DNA from: Suilimivivens sp964507235 | Lineage (GTDB): Bacteria; Bacillota; Clostridia; Lachnospirales; Lachnospiraceae | Length of the DNA: 64,000 nucleotides | Direction: 5' to 3' | Assembly: GCA_964507235.1 (NCBI GenBank) | Contig: CAZDPE010000001.1 | Location: 10,047-74,046 of the forward strand | Shown: one piece after another, positions 27,717-36,156 of the stretch | How positions within the stretch are numbered: the first letter of the stretch is position 1 | How the letters are laid out: each line of letters begins with the position of its first letter | Notes under the pieces: generated by a model | Told to the model about the DNA's origin: nothing | Seen by the model: only the letters and a program-made list of their open reading frames with translations | Databases searched by the model: none | Translations under genes and position numbers: made by a program

Positions 27717-27989
27717 CTATTCTTCTTCTGGTTCCAACAATGCTTTCTCATAATTATCCAATATGATTCTCTGAATACTTTCTCTCGTACCGGAATTAAT
27801 TGGATGAGCAATATCCCTGTATTCACCATCAGCAGCCTTTTTACTGGGCATTGCAATAAATAATCCTTTTTCACCTTCAATCACTTTAATATCATGGATT
27901 ACGAATTCATCATCTATAGTGATAGATACAATAGCCCGCATCTTTCCTTCTTTCGTAATCTTTCTTACTCTTACATCTGTAATTTGCAT
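27717..27989 (-). CDS. spoVG: Septation/RNA-binding regulator SpoVG
   Basis: 90 residues matching SpoVG closely: MQITDVRVRK, MRAIVSITIDDEFVIHDIKVIEG, GLFIAMPSKK and FRDIAHPINS-like YRDIAHPINSGTRE. SpoVG binds nucleic acids and affects sporulation, septation and surface polysaccharide genes in Firmicutes. An AGGGGG site precedes the ATG. It lies 57 bp after glgD with no terminator between them, so it may be co-transcribed with the glycogen genes. Confidence 0.95.
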   Translation of the reverse strand: MQITDVRVRKITKEGKMRAIVSITIDDEFVIHDIKVIEGEKGLFIAMPSKKAADGEYRDIAHPINSGTRESIQRIILDNYEKALLEPEEE

Positions 27990-28046
27990 ATCCTATCCCC
28001 CTGATTTCAATTCCTTTTTATCTCATGCACATAGCCTTCCCTGATG

Positions 28047-29168
28047 TTAAATAACATATCTGTCATTTCTTTCTATTACAATCTTAATGTTCCCATCCGT
28101 TCCTGCATGATAGGAATTAGCCCTGATAGTTCCATGACTCTCTACTATGCAATTTTCAATGTGCGTATTGTCGCCAATATATACATCATTAAGAATAATA
28201 GAATTCTTAATGCAGCAATTGTTTCCAATGTAAGCCTTTTTGAAGACAACGGAATCTTCAACTGTACCATTTATGATACAACCACTGGAAATCAGGCTGT
28301 TCTTAATATTGGATCCCACATTATATTTAGCCGGAGGTAAATCATCAACCTTTGAATAAATATCCGGATACTGCTTAAAGAAATAATCTCTTGTTTCTGC
28401 TTTCAGGAAATCCATATTGGTTTTGAAATAATCTTCAATTGTTGCAATATTACTCCAATATTCCTGTAATTTATATCCATAGATTCGCTTCATGTTCTTA
28501 TAACGAATCAGAATATCTTTTACAAAATCATATCTTTCTTCTTCAGCACATTTCTCAATCATTTCAATCAGCTGTCTTCTTCTTACCACATATATACCAC
28601 AGGATATGGTATTGGATTTGGCAACGACAGGCTTTTCTTCAAATTCTTCAATACGGCTTTCTTCGTTCATCTTAATGGTACCGAAACGGTCTACGCTTAC
28701 TTCCGGTCCCATATCCTTACATACAACCGTAATATCTGCCTTCTTCGCAATATGATATTCAAGAACTTTATTATAATCCATTTTATAAACGCAGTCACCT
28801 GATGCTATTACAACATAGGGTTCATGACTGTTCTTCAAAAAAGCAAGATTCTGGGCAATTGCATCTGCGGTTCCCCTGTACCAGGAATTGCTTTCTGCAG
28901 TCACCGAGGGAGTAAGCACATATAAACCGCCCTGTTTACGACCGAAATCCCACCATTTAGAAGAACTCAAATGTTCATTCAGGCTCCTTGCATTATACTG
29001 TGTCAAAACTGCCACTTTTTGAATGTGGGAGTTTGACATATTACTCAGTGCAAAGTCAATACTTCTGTAGCTTCCTGCGATAGGCATAGCACATACTGCT
29101 CTTTTTGTGGAAAGTTCCTTAATTCTATAACTGCTTCCACCTGCTAAAATAATACCGATTGCTCTCAC
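28047..29168 (-). CDS. glgD: GlgD subunit of glucose-1-phosphate adenylyltransferase
   Basis: 373 residues. A nucleotidyltransferase domain is followed by a left-handed beta-helix with hexapeptide repeats (NSLISSGCIINGTVEDSVVF). The nucleotide loop reads GGSSYRIKELSTKRAVCAMP instead of the catalytic G-x-G-x-RL-x-x-LT-x-x-x-AKPAV of GlgC, as in the GlgD paralogues that act as partner or regulatory subunits. The start is GTG at 29168, overlapping the glgC stop, with AGGTGATG inside the end of glgC. It should form a heteromer with GlgC to make ADP-glucose for glycogen. glgA and glgB are not in the window. Confidence 0.93.
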   Translation of the reverse strand: MRAIGIILAGGSSYRIKELSTKRAVCAMPIAGSYRSIDFALSNMSNSHIQKVAVLTQYNARSLNEHLSSSKWWDFGRKQGGLYVLTPSVTAESNSWYRGTADAIAQNLAFLKNSHEPYVVIASGDCVYKMDYNKVLEYHIAKKADITVVCKDMGPEVSVDRFGTIKMNEESRIEEFEEKPVVAKSNTISCGIYVVRRRQLIEMIEKCAEEERYDFVKDILIRYKNMKRIYGYKLQEYWSNIATIEDYFKTNMDFLKAETRDYFFKQYPDIYSKVDDLPPAKYNVGSNIKNSLISSGCIINGTVEDSVVFKKAYIGNNCCIKNSIILNDVYIGDNTHIENCIVESHGTIRANSYHAGTDGNIKIVIERNDRYVI

Positions 29169-30439
29169 TTTTCATCACCTGCCTTAATTAAAGTTTTACC
29201 GCTTGCAAGGCAGTTATCCGGATAATCCAAAGCCGTAGTAACACCAAACACGCATGTATTTTTGCCGATAGTGATACCATCGGGTATAATACTCTTTTCC
29301 CCTATGGTCACAATGCTGTTGTTGTAAATATGAGGATCAGTTTCATTCTGAGCTTCCTCTCCAATACCCAGTTTTACATTATTTCCAACAGTTACATTTT
29401 CAGCAATAATCGCTTTATTTAACTCGCAGCCTGAACCTATAACGGTTCCGTTCATGATGATGGAATCACGCACAATCGTATCTTTTCCTATCGTTACACC
29501 ACAGCCAATTACAGAATTATATACCTGCCCGTAAACATCACTTCCCTCACCGATAATGCTTCTTTCAACCACACTGGGATCTGCTATATATTGAGGCGGA
29601 AGAATTTCACTCTTTGTATATATCTTCCAATATTCTTCATACAGATTAAATTCAGGAACAATGTCAATCAGTTCCATGTTTGCTTCCCAATATGAATTTA
29701 AGGTTCCTACATCCTTCCAGTAGCCATTAAATTCATATGCATAGAGAGGCGCTCCCTTTCCATGACAATACGGAATAATATGTTTCCCGAAATCAAGTCC
29801 GGGCTGTTCTGCATTTGCAAGCAGTGCTTCCTTCAACGTTTTCCAGTTGAAGATGTAAATACCCATAGATGCCAGATTGCTTCTTGGATTAGCCGGTTTT
29901 TCTTCAAAATCCGTGATTCTTCTTTCACTGTCGGTAATCATGATACCGAAACGCTTTGCTTCCTCCATAGGAACCGGCATAACTGCAATCGTGCACTCCG
30001 AACCCTTTTCCTTATGGAAATCAAGCATCACCTCATAATCCATCTTATATATATGGTCACCCGATAAAATTAAAATATATTCCGGATTAAAACTCTCCAT
30101 ATAATCAATGTTTTGATAAATAGCATTAGCCGTTCCGGTGTACCATTCACTGTTAGTTACTTTTTCATAAGGAGGAAGAACGCTAACACCGCCGATGTTT
30201 CTATCCAAATCCCACGGAATACCGATGCCAATATGAGTATTTAATCTCAGTGGCTGGTACTGTGTCAATACGCCCACTGTATCTACACCGGAGTTAATAC
30301 AGTTGCTTAACGGGAAGTCTATGATTCGGTACTTTCCCCCAAAAGATACCGCGGGCTTGGCTACCTTTGAAGTAAGCACTCCCAATCTGCTTCCCTGACC
30401 GCCTGCTAACAACATGGCAATCATCTCTTTTTTAATCAT
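29165..30439 (-). CDS. glgC: Glucose-1-phosphate adenylyltransferase GlgC
   Basis: 424 residues, normal for GlgC. The N-terminal loop LLAGGQGSRLGVLT and the KPAVSFGGKYRIIDF segment carry the catalytic and activator-site residues; SGDHIYKMDY and FEEKPANPRSN follow; the C-terminus is a hexapeptide beta-helix. It makes ADP-glucose from glucose-1-phosphate and ATP. The start is the ATG at 30437-30439 with GAGGTGA upstream; the longer open frame to 30547 runs back across the promoter. It is coupled to glgD by a 4-bp overlap. Confidence 0.95.
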   Translation of the reverse strand: MIKKEMIAMLLAGGQGSRLGVLTSKVAKPAVSFGGKYRIIDFPLSNCINSGVDTVGVLTQYQPLRLNTHIGIGIPWDLDRNIGGVSVLPPYEKVTNSEWYTGTANAIYQNIDYMESFNPEYILILSGDHIYKMDYEVMLDFHKEKGSECTIAVMPVPMEEAKRFGIMITDSERRITDFEEKPANPRSNLASMGIYIFNWKTLKEALLANAEQPGLDFGKHIIPYCHGKGAPLYAYEFNGYWKDVGTLNSYWEANMELIDIVPEFNLYEEYWKIYTKSEILPPQYIADPSVVERSIIGEGSDVYGQVYNSVIGCGVTIGKDTIVRDSIIMNGTVIGSGCELNKAIIAENVTVGNNVKLGIGEEAQNETDPHIYNNSIVTIGEKSIIPDGITIGKNTCVFGVTTALDYPDNCLASGKTLIKAGDEK

Positions 30440-30529
30440 GTCATCACCTCTTACCAGTAATTTTTCTACTAAAGCCTTATTTTGATAATCAAACTGATAA
30501 TACAGGTACCAATTATCAATTTCATGAAT

Positions 30530-30558
30530 AGTATACCATATAATCATGTAAAAGTGAA
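30530..30558 (-). promoter_or_regulatory. Promoter of glgC-glgD
   Basis: On the minus strand TTCACT (30553-30558) and TATACT (30530-30535) are spaced by exactly 17 bp, giving a leader of about 85 nt to the glgC start. Confidence 0.65.
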
Positions 30559-30597
30559 TAATATTTACAAAAAAAATCCGTTTTTTTGTTAATTTTA

Positions 30598-30612
30598 TGT
30601 AAATTATTTACA
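30598..30612. promoter_or_regulatory. Palindrome TGTAAATTATTTACA, candidate operator upstream of glgC
   Basis: A perfect 6-bp inverted repeat with a 3-bp centre, 40 bp upstream of the glgC -35. TTTACA recurs nearby (about 30564, 30617 and 30652), suggesting a cluster of related half-sites in the gap shared with murC. The binding protein is unknown. Confidence 0.4.
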
Positions 30613-30728
30613 ATACTTTACATAACAATGCAAATTTTTTTGTTCTATTTACAATATTTAGTATCTGATACTGCATTTCATTCATACATTTTGTTTAAAT
30701 TGCTATTTAATTTTTTCCCCCACCCGGG

Positions 30729-30734
30729 TATAAT
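30729..30734 (+). promoter_or_regulatory. Probable -10 element of murC
   Basis: TATAAT preceded by G (CGGGTATAAT). No -35 at the right distance is convincing: TTGCTA at 30700 gives a 23-bp spacer. Transcription from here would include the whole tandem array. Confidence 0.45.
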
Positions 30735-30763
30735 ATACCAGTAGGCATAAGTCGTGCAAAAAT

Positions 30764-31088
30764 ATAAAGCAACAAATCGGCTGCCTGCAGACGCATTTGG
30801 TGGTTTATATTTTTATAGNNNNNNNNNNNNNNNNNNNNNNNNNNNNNNNNNNNNNNNNNNNNNNNNNNNNNNNNNNNNNNNNNNNNNNNNNNNNNNNNNN
30901 NNNNNNNNNNNNNNNNNNGCAGACGCATTTGGTGGTTTATATTTTTATAGGGCGCAGCCCGGGAACGCAGGAACTCTGTTCCTCAAGTTCGCACGACGCG
31001 GGCGCAATCATAAAGCAACAAATCGGCTGCCTGCAGACGCATTTGGTGGTTTATATTTTTATAGGGCGCAGCCCGGGAACGCAGGAAT
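30764..31088 (+). repeat. 114-bp tandem repeat array upstream of murC, interrupted by an assembly gap
   Basis: Copies of a GCAGACGCATTTGGTGG-containing unit start at 30787, 30919 and 31033; the last two are exactly 114 bp apart and identical across the bases they share. The first copy runs into 100 Ns. Each full unit contains short hairpins (GGGC-gca-GCCC and AGGAAC-tct-GTTCCT). The unit is a multiple of three and free of stops in the murC frame (38 codons). The true number of copies is unknown because the assembler failed here. Confidence 0.85.
30819..30918. other. Assembly gap (100 Ns)
   Basis: Exactly 100 undetermined bases, the conventional placeholder for a gap of unknown size, with the same repeat sequence on both sides. 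The gap length in the genome is therefore not 100 bp and is probably one or more 114-bp units. Confidence 0.95.
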
Positions 31089-31116
31089 TTCAGCAAAAAA
31101 CCAGGAGGTTTATATC

Positions 31117-32496
31117 ATGTATCAAATCAATTTTGACCACCCCATTCATATATATTTTATTGGCATTGGCGGCATCAGTATGAGCGGCCTTGCGGAAGTA
31201 CTTCTGGAAAGGAATTTCAAAATCTCCGGTTCAGATATGAAGCCCTCTTCACTGACTCATGTTTTGGAAGAGAAAGGGGCCCATATTTTTTACGGGCAGA
31301 AATATGAAAACCTGACGGATGATATTGAACTTGTAGTTTATACCAGCGCCATTCATCCCGATAATCCTGAATTAATAGCTGCAGGGGATTTAGGCATTCC
31401 CATTTTGACAAGAGCACAGCTTCTTGGACAAATGATGAAAAATTATGAAACGCCTATTGCCGTAAGCGGTACTCACGGAAAAACAACAACAACTTCCATG
31501 ATATCTGAAATTCTGCTTACTGCAGACACAGACCCCACACTTTCCATCGGCGGTATTTTAAAAACAATAAACGGCAATATCCGGGTAGGACATTCAGATT
31601 ATTTTGTAACAGAAGCCTGCGAATACACTAATAGTTTTCTGAGCTTTTATCCCAAAATAGGCATTATCTTAAATGTAGAAGAGGACCATCTGGACTTTTT
31701 TAAGGATATCGACGATATTCGTCATTCCTTCCACCTCTTTGCCCGTCTTTTACCGGAAGACGGAGCCCTGATTATTAATGGTTCCATTTCAGGCATTGAA
31801 ACAATTGTTTCGGATATTGCCTGTCCCGTTATTACCTTTGGCAATTCAGACTGCTATGACTACAGTCCCAGTGATATTTCTTATGACGAGAAAGGCTGCG
31901 CCACATTCACATTGCTGAAAAAAGGAAAGCCTCATGGATGCTACAGTTTGAGCGTTCCCGGAGAACACAACATCTATAACTCCATTGCTGCCATAGCCCT
32001 CTGCGACCTGCTCTCCATCGACAGGGCGGCTGTAAAGCAGGCTTTATCTCAATTCAAAGGCACTGACAGGCGCTTTGAATACAAAGGAAACTTTAACGGA
32101 ACTACTATAATAGATGATTATGCACATCATCCCACAGAAATTACTGCAACTTTAAAAGCTGCTGCAAATTATCCTCATAAAAATCTGTGGTGTGTATTTC
32201 AGCCCCATACCTATACCCGTACCAAAGCCTTTATGAAAGACTTTGCAAAGGCTCTTTCACTGGCAGATCAGATAATTCTTGCAAAAATTTATCCTGCAAG
32301 AGAAACGGATGACCTGGGAATCAGCTCCGAAACATTAAAAAAAGAAATTGACGCCCTCGGCAGGACCTGCTATTATTTCCCTACATTTGAAGAAATTGAA
32401 AAATTTATTTCTTCAAATTGTACACCCGGAGATTTGTTGATAACTATGGGGGCCGGAGATGTAGTAAATATCGGGGAAAATCTTTTAAAAAAATAA
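31117..32496 (+). CDS. murC: UDP-N-acetylmuramate--L-alanine ligase MurC
   Basis: 459 residues, the usual MurC length. N-terminal UDP-binding motif FIGIGGISMSGLAEVL, ATP loop GTHGKTTTTSM, EEDHLDFF, HNIYNSIAA and the C-terminal DDYAHHPTEI. It adds L-alanine to UDP-MurNAc in the cytoplasm. The ATG at 31117 has a strong AGGAGG 8 nt upstream, so although the frame stays open into the tandem array, translation most likely starts here. Confidence 0.95.
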   Translation: MYQINFDHPIHIYFIGIGGISMSGLAEVLLERNFKISGSDMKPSSLTHVLEEKGAHIFYGQKYENLTDDIELVVYTSAIHPDNPELIAAGDLGIPILTRAQLLGQMMKNYETPIAVSGTHGKTTTTSMISEILLTADTDPTLSIGGILKTINGNIRVGHSDYFVTEACEYTNSFLSFYPKIGIILNVEEDHLDFFKDIDDIRHSFHLFARLLPEDGALIINGSISGIETIVSDIACPVITFGNSDCYDYSPSDISYDEKGCATFTLLKKGKPHGCYSLSVPGEHNIYNSIAAIALCDLLSIDRAAVKQALSQFKGTDRRFEYKGNFNGTTIIDDYAHHPTEITATLKAAANYPHKNLWCVFQPHTYTRTKAFMKDFAKALSLADQIILAKIYPARETDDLGISSETLKKEIDALGRTCYYFPTFEEIEKFISSNCTPGDLLITMGAGDVVNIGENLLKK

Positions 32497-32497
32497 T

Positions 32498-32647
32498 TTA
32501 TCCACATTATTCACATTTTGAAGGAAGAAAAAGTCCTTTTCATTATGTGGATATTTGTTACTTTTAAAACTATCCGGTTTTACCTGAATTTTACACAATT
32601 AAGGCCGCTCAAATGTTCCTGTATCCACATTTTCCACACTATCCACA
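32498..32647. promoter_or_regulatory. Cluster of DnaA boxes upstream of dnaD
   Basis: Two adjoining perfect TTATNCACA boxes, TTATCCACA (32498-32506) and TTATTCACA (32507-32515), start just after the murC stop. A reversed one-mismatch box TGTGGATAT follows at 32546-32554. Three head-to-tail one-mismatch boxes, GTATCCACA, TTTTCCACA and CTATCCACA, occupy 32621-32647 with no spacing. Inverted arms 32500-32507/32545-32552 around AAGGA...TCCTT could also form a hairpin behind murC. This fills the 313-bp gap with the promoter listed next. DnaA, the replication initiator, is the expected binder. Confidence 0.75.
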
Positions 32648-32695
32648 AATTCCGAAATCCCTTGCAAATACTGGATTTTCCGGCAAAATTGCTAT

Positions 32696-32723
32696 TTGCA
32701 TTTTCCTTTTCTTGTGATATAAT
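32696..32723 (+). promoter_or_regulatory. Promoter of dnaD-dnaI-prs
   Basis: TTGCAT (32696-32701) and TATAAT (32718-32723) with a 16-bp spacer, about 50 bp after the last DnaA box and 86 bp before the dnaD start. Confidence 0.7.
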
Positions 32724-32809
32724 TCATTTTGCTTAAAATGAATGTAAACAATCAGCCGGAAGGGTATTTCCCCTTTACGGCCGCATAACAGAGAACAGGG
32801 GACAGCCTA

Positions 32810-33874
32810 ATGAGCCGCTTTACAATTTATCAGGATAATTATGCCGATACTACAATTGTATCTAATTTGTTTATCGACGAATATATGAAGGACGCCAATG
32901 ATGCGCAGCTTAAGATATATCTATATCTTCTCAGAATGATGAGCGCCCATATGGCTACCAGTGTTTCCGATATTGCGGACAAGTTTAACCATACTGAAAA
33001 AGACGTTATGCGCGCTCTCAAGTATTGGGAAAAAAATAAACTGCTTGCACTCGAATATGATGATGCAAAAACGCTTACCGGCATCCGGCTTTTAGATGTA
33101 AACAGTAAGCCCAGCGCTGATATTGTTCCTCTTACTTCAGTCGTATCAATGCCTGCCAGAGAAGCAGCCCCTGCCGAAAAACCGGCTTCTGCAAAGGAAA
33201 CCGCAGCAACAGTTAATTATGAGAAGCCTTCCTATACCCTTGATGAGCTGCGTGAATTTAAAAATAATGAAGAAACTGCACAGATTCTTTTTGTTGCTGA
33301 ACAGTATATCGGAAAGCCCCTCAGCACATCCGAAATCAAAACAATTCTTTTCTTTTCGGACAAGCTTGGTTTTTCCAGTGATTTAATTGATTACTTAATC
33401 CAGTATTGTGTGGATAAGGGCAAAAAAGATTTCAGATACATAGAAAAGGTTGCCATCAGCTGGGCTGAGGAGAATATTACCACTCCTAAGCAGGCAGCCA
33501 AATCAGTTAACAAATATGATAAAGCCGTATATGATATCATGAAAGCATTAGGCAAGACAAGTTCACCTACCAGGGCTGAAGCTGATTTCGCCGTTAAATG
33601 GCTAAAGGACTATGGCTTTACCTCCGATATTATTATGGAAGCATGCAAAAGGACTGTATTGGCCACAGATAAACATCGTTTTGAGTATGCTGACAGCATT
33701 CTGAAAAGCTGGTATCAGGGTAATGTTCATCACAAAGCGGACATTAAGCTTTTGGATGAAGCATACGCCAAAAAGAAGCCTGCAAAGCAGCCTGCTTCTT
33801 CCGGTCAGTTTAATCAGTTCATGCATACTGATTATGATTTTGATGCTCTTGAAAAAGAAATATTAAGCAATTAA
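32810..33874 (+). CDS. DnaD-family primosomal protein
   Basis: 354 residues. An N-terminal winged-helix-like part (about 20-90, LKIYLYLLRMMS then DVMRALKYWEKNKLL), an Ala/Pro-rich linker at about 120-150, and two DnaD/DnaB_2-type helical modules (about 150-225 and 240-320; the second has the YDIMKALG...VKWLKDYGF...ILKSWY pattern). DnaD-like proteins remodel origin DNA and help load the replicative helicase. It lies 11 bp ahead of dnaI, which supports a replication-restart or initiation role. Confidence 0.88.
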   Translation: MSRFTIYQDNYADTTIVSNLFIDEYMKDANDAQLKIYLYLLRMMSAHMATSVSDIADKFNHTEKDVMRALKYWEKNKLLALEYDDAKTLTGIRLLDVNSKPSADIVPLTSVVSMPAREAAPAEKPASAKETAATVNYEKPSYTLDELREFKNNEETAQILFVAEQYIGKPLSTSEIKTILFFSDKLGFSSDLIDYLIQYCVDKGKKDFRYIEKVAISWAEENITTPKQAAKSVNKYDKAVYDIMKALGKTSSPTRAEADFAVKWLKDYGFTSDIIMEACKRTVLATDKHRFEYADSILKSWYQGNVHHKADIKLLDEAYAKKKPAKQPASSGQFNQFMHTDYDFDALEKEILSN

Positions 33875-33885
33875 AGGAGAATGCC

Positions 33886-34857
33886 GTGGCACTTACGAAT
33901 TCCCAATATGATATTATTATCCGAAGTTTTGAAGAGAAGCAGCGTAAGAACCGCCGCCTATTGGAGGAACGCACTGCTTACGTCTATTCACATGTAGAGG
34001 GCTATAAAGAACTTTCCGACTCAATTGCTTCCGTTTCTACTGCCCAGACCAGAAAATTTCTTAATGGGGACGAGAATGCTCTTGAAGAGTCCAAAAACAT
34101 CATTCAAAACCTTTCTTCCAGGAAGAAACAGCTTCTTCTGGACGCCGGCTATCCTGCCGACTATCTGGAACCTGTATATGAGTGTCCTGACTGTAAAGAT
34201 ACCGGCTACCAAAACGGCAGCAAATGCCATTGTTTTAAACAAACAGTTATTACTATGCTTTATGAACAATCCGGCATCCGGGAAATGCTGGCAAATGAAA
34301 ATTTTTCTACTCTTTCCTATGATTATTATGACGGAGAGGACTTAACACGTTTTAAAAATACCGTTATTACCTGCAGAAATTTTATCAATAATTTCAATTC
34401 GGACTACCATAATTTATTCTTTTATGGTACAGTGGGTACGGGTAAGTCATTTCTATCCGGCTGTGTTGCAAAGGAATTGATTGAAAGCGGACATTCAGTC
34501 ATATATTTCAGTGCTTCCGGACTCTTTGATACTCTCTCAAAAATAAAGTTCGATTACAGAGGTTCAGATGAACTTCGTAAGGAGCATGAAGATTTATTTC
34601 AATGCGATTTGCTGATAATTGATGATTTGGGAACAGAATTTACCAATAATCTTGTAAATTCCGAATTGTTTTCTCTGATTAATGAGCGCCATCTACAGCA
34701 GAAAGCAACCATTATATCTACAAATCTTTCTCTGGAAGATTTTCGTAATCGTTATTCGGACAGAATTTTTTCCAGAATTACAAGCAATTATGAAATCTGT
34801 AAATTAACCGGACCAGACATCCGGATGTATAAAAAAAGACTTGAAAACAGAAAGTGA
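33886..34857 (+). CDS. DnaI/DnaC-type helicase loader ATPase
   Basis: 323 residues. A helical N-terminal region, a cysteine cluster CPDCKDTGY-x6-CHC that probably binds zinc as in DnaI, then an AAA+ domain with Walker A GTVGTGKS, Walker B LLIIDDLGTE, sensor STNL and an arginine-rich DRIFSRI. It loads the DnaB-type replicative helicase. The start is a GTG at 33886 with AAAGGAG upstream. The end is close to the prs start. Confidence 0.92.
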   Translation: MALTNSQYDIIIRSFEEKQRKNRRLLEERTAYVYSHVEGYKELSDSIASVSTAQTRKFLNGDENALEESKNIIQNLSSRKKQLLLDAGYPADYLEPVYECPDCKDTGYQNGSKCHCFKQTVITMLYEQSGIREMLANENFSTLSYDYYDGEDLTRFKNTVITCRNFINNFNSDYHNLFFYGTVGTGKSFLSGCVAKELIESGHSVIYFSASGLFDTLSKIKFDYRGSDELRKEHEDLFQCDLLIIDDLGTEFTNNLVNSELFSLINERHLQQKATIISTNLSLEDFRNRYSDRIFSRITSNYEICKLTGPDIRMYKKRLENRK

Positions 34858-34865
34858 GGTTCCTC

Positions 34866-36056
34866 ATGGCTCAGCGTGAAGAAACAAGAAATCTGGAAAC
34901 AATACCAGTAGGTTCCCTCGGCATTATCCCTCTAAAAGGCTGTAAAACACTCGGAGAAAAGGTAGATGATTATCTGGTAAAATGGCGAACTGTCAGAGAA
35001 AGCGAACATAAAAACAGCTTGGCATTTGCCGGTTATCAGCGCGACTCCTATATTTTAAAGGCAAATGTACCCCGTTTTGGTTCCGGCGAAGCAAAGGGCG
35101 TCATCTTAGAATCTGTTCGCGGAACAGATCTTTACCTTCTTGTAGATGTAACTAATTATAGTTTAACCTATTCTTTATGTGGGCATGAAAATCACATGTC
35201 GCCTGATGACCATTATCAGGATTTGAAAAGAATTATAGCTGCGGTTGGCGGTAAAGCCAGACGAATTACCGTAATTATGCCCTTTCTTTATGAAAGCAGA
35301 CAGCATAAGAGAACTGCCCGCGAATCTCTGGACTGTGCTCTTGCTCTGCAGGAAATGGTTCGTATGGGCGTAGACAATATTATTACTTTTGATGCTCATG
35401 ACCCAAGAGTTCAAAACGCAATTCCCCTTCATGGCTTTGAAACTGTACAGCCCACCTACCAATTTATCAAAGGGCTTCTTAAGCATGTAAAGGATTTGAA
35501 GATCGATTCCAGCCATATGATGATTATCAGCCCGGATGAAGGCGGTATGAGCCGTGCCATCTATATGGCAAATGTTCTGGGACTTGATATGGGTATGTTT
35601 TATAAAAGGCGTGATTATACAAAAATTGTAAACGGGCACAATCCTATCGTTGCCCATGAGTTTTTAGGTTCTTCCGTAGAAGGCAAGGATATGGTAATTA
35701 TTGATGATATGATTTCATCAGGTGAAAGCGTCCTTGAAGTCGCTACTGCATTAAAGGAACGGAAAGCAAATAAAATCTTTATCTGCGCTTCTTTCGGTTT
35801 ATTCACAAACGGACTTGAACGCTTTGATAAAGCATACGAAAGCGGCATTATTGATAAAGTTCTCACAACGAACCTGATTTATCAGACACCGGAGCTTCTT
35901 TCCAGGGAATGGTATATTAACTGTGATATGAGCAAATATATTGCTTATTTGATTGATACCTTAAATCATGATGCTTCCATCAGTGACCTTCTGAATCCCA
36001 ATGAACGTATTCAGAGAGTAGTATCCAAATACAAAACAGGAGAAGTGATTGAATAA
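34866..36056 (+). CDS. prs: Ribose-phosphate pyrophosphokinase, long divergent form
   Basis: 396 residues, longer than the roughly 315 of classical PRPP synthetase. The PRPP loop is recognisable as VIIDDMISSGESVLEVA, and the catalytic-loop and ATP-site regions are seen as RITVIMPFLYESRQHKR, TFDAHD and ISPDEGGMSRA. It makes PRPP for nucleotide synthesis. The extra N-terminal segment (about 1-60) and serine instead of threonine in the PRPP loop set it apart. The ATG at 34866 is chosen over a GTG at 34854 because GTGAGG precedes it. Third gene behind dnaD and dnaI, linking nucleotide precursor supply with replication. Confidence 0.88.
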   Translation: MAQREETRNLETIPVGSLGIIPLKGCKTLGEKVDDYLVKWRTVRESEHKNSLAFAGYQRDSYILKANVPRFGSGEAKGVILESVRGTDLYLLVDVTNYSLTYSLCGHENHMSPDDHYQDLKRIIAAVGGKARRITVIMPFLYESRQHKRTARESLDCALALQEMVRMGVDNIITFDAHDPRVQNAIPLHGFETVQPTYQFIKGLLKHVKDLKIDSSHMMIISPDEGGMSRAIYMANVLGLDMGMFYKRRDYTKIVNGHNPIVAHEFLGSSVEGKDMVIIDDMISSGESVLEVATALKERKANKIFICASFGLFTNGLERFDKAYESGIIDKVLTTNLIYQTPELLSREWYINCDMSKYIAYLIDTLNHDASISDLLNPNERIQRVVSKYKTGEVIE

Positions 36057-36082
36057 ACGTGCGTTTCCAGGCGCGCTGTCAC

Positions 36083-36119
36083 AAAGGGGGATTGACTTAA
36101 AAGTCAATCCCCCTTTTTC
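36083..36119 (+). terminator. Rho-independent terminator after prs (bidirectional)
   Basis: A long stem AAAGGGGGATTGACTT paired with AAGTCAATCCCCCTTTTT and a very short loop, flanked by A and T runs. It separates the convergent prs operon and the YkoS-M3 fusion gene. Confidence 0.92.
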
Positions 36120-36156
36120 TTCATAACAACAGGACGTTCTCAGAATGCGTTTTCTG

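Noticed and set aside
30754..32496. One long frame through the tandem array and the Ns into MurC (580 codons)
   Set aside because: The gap length is a placeholder, so the frame across it means nothing, and a strong ribosome binding site precedes the ATG at 31117, which gives a normal-length MurC.
32498..32760. Possible chromosomal origin (oriC) because of DnaA boxes next to AT-rich DNA
   Set aside because: There is no dnaA, dnaN, rpmH or gyrase gene nearby and most boxes carry a mismatch. Regulation of dnaD or DnaA titration is more likely.
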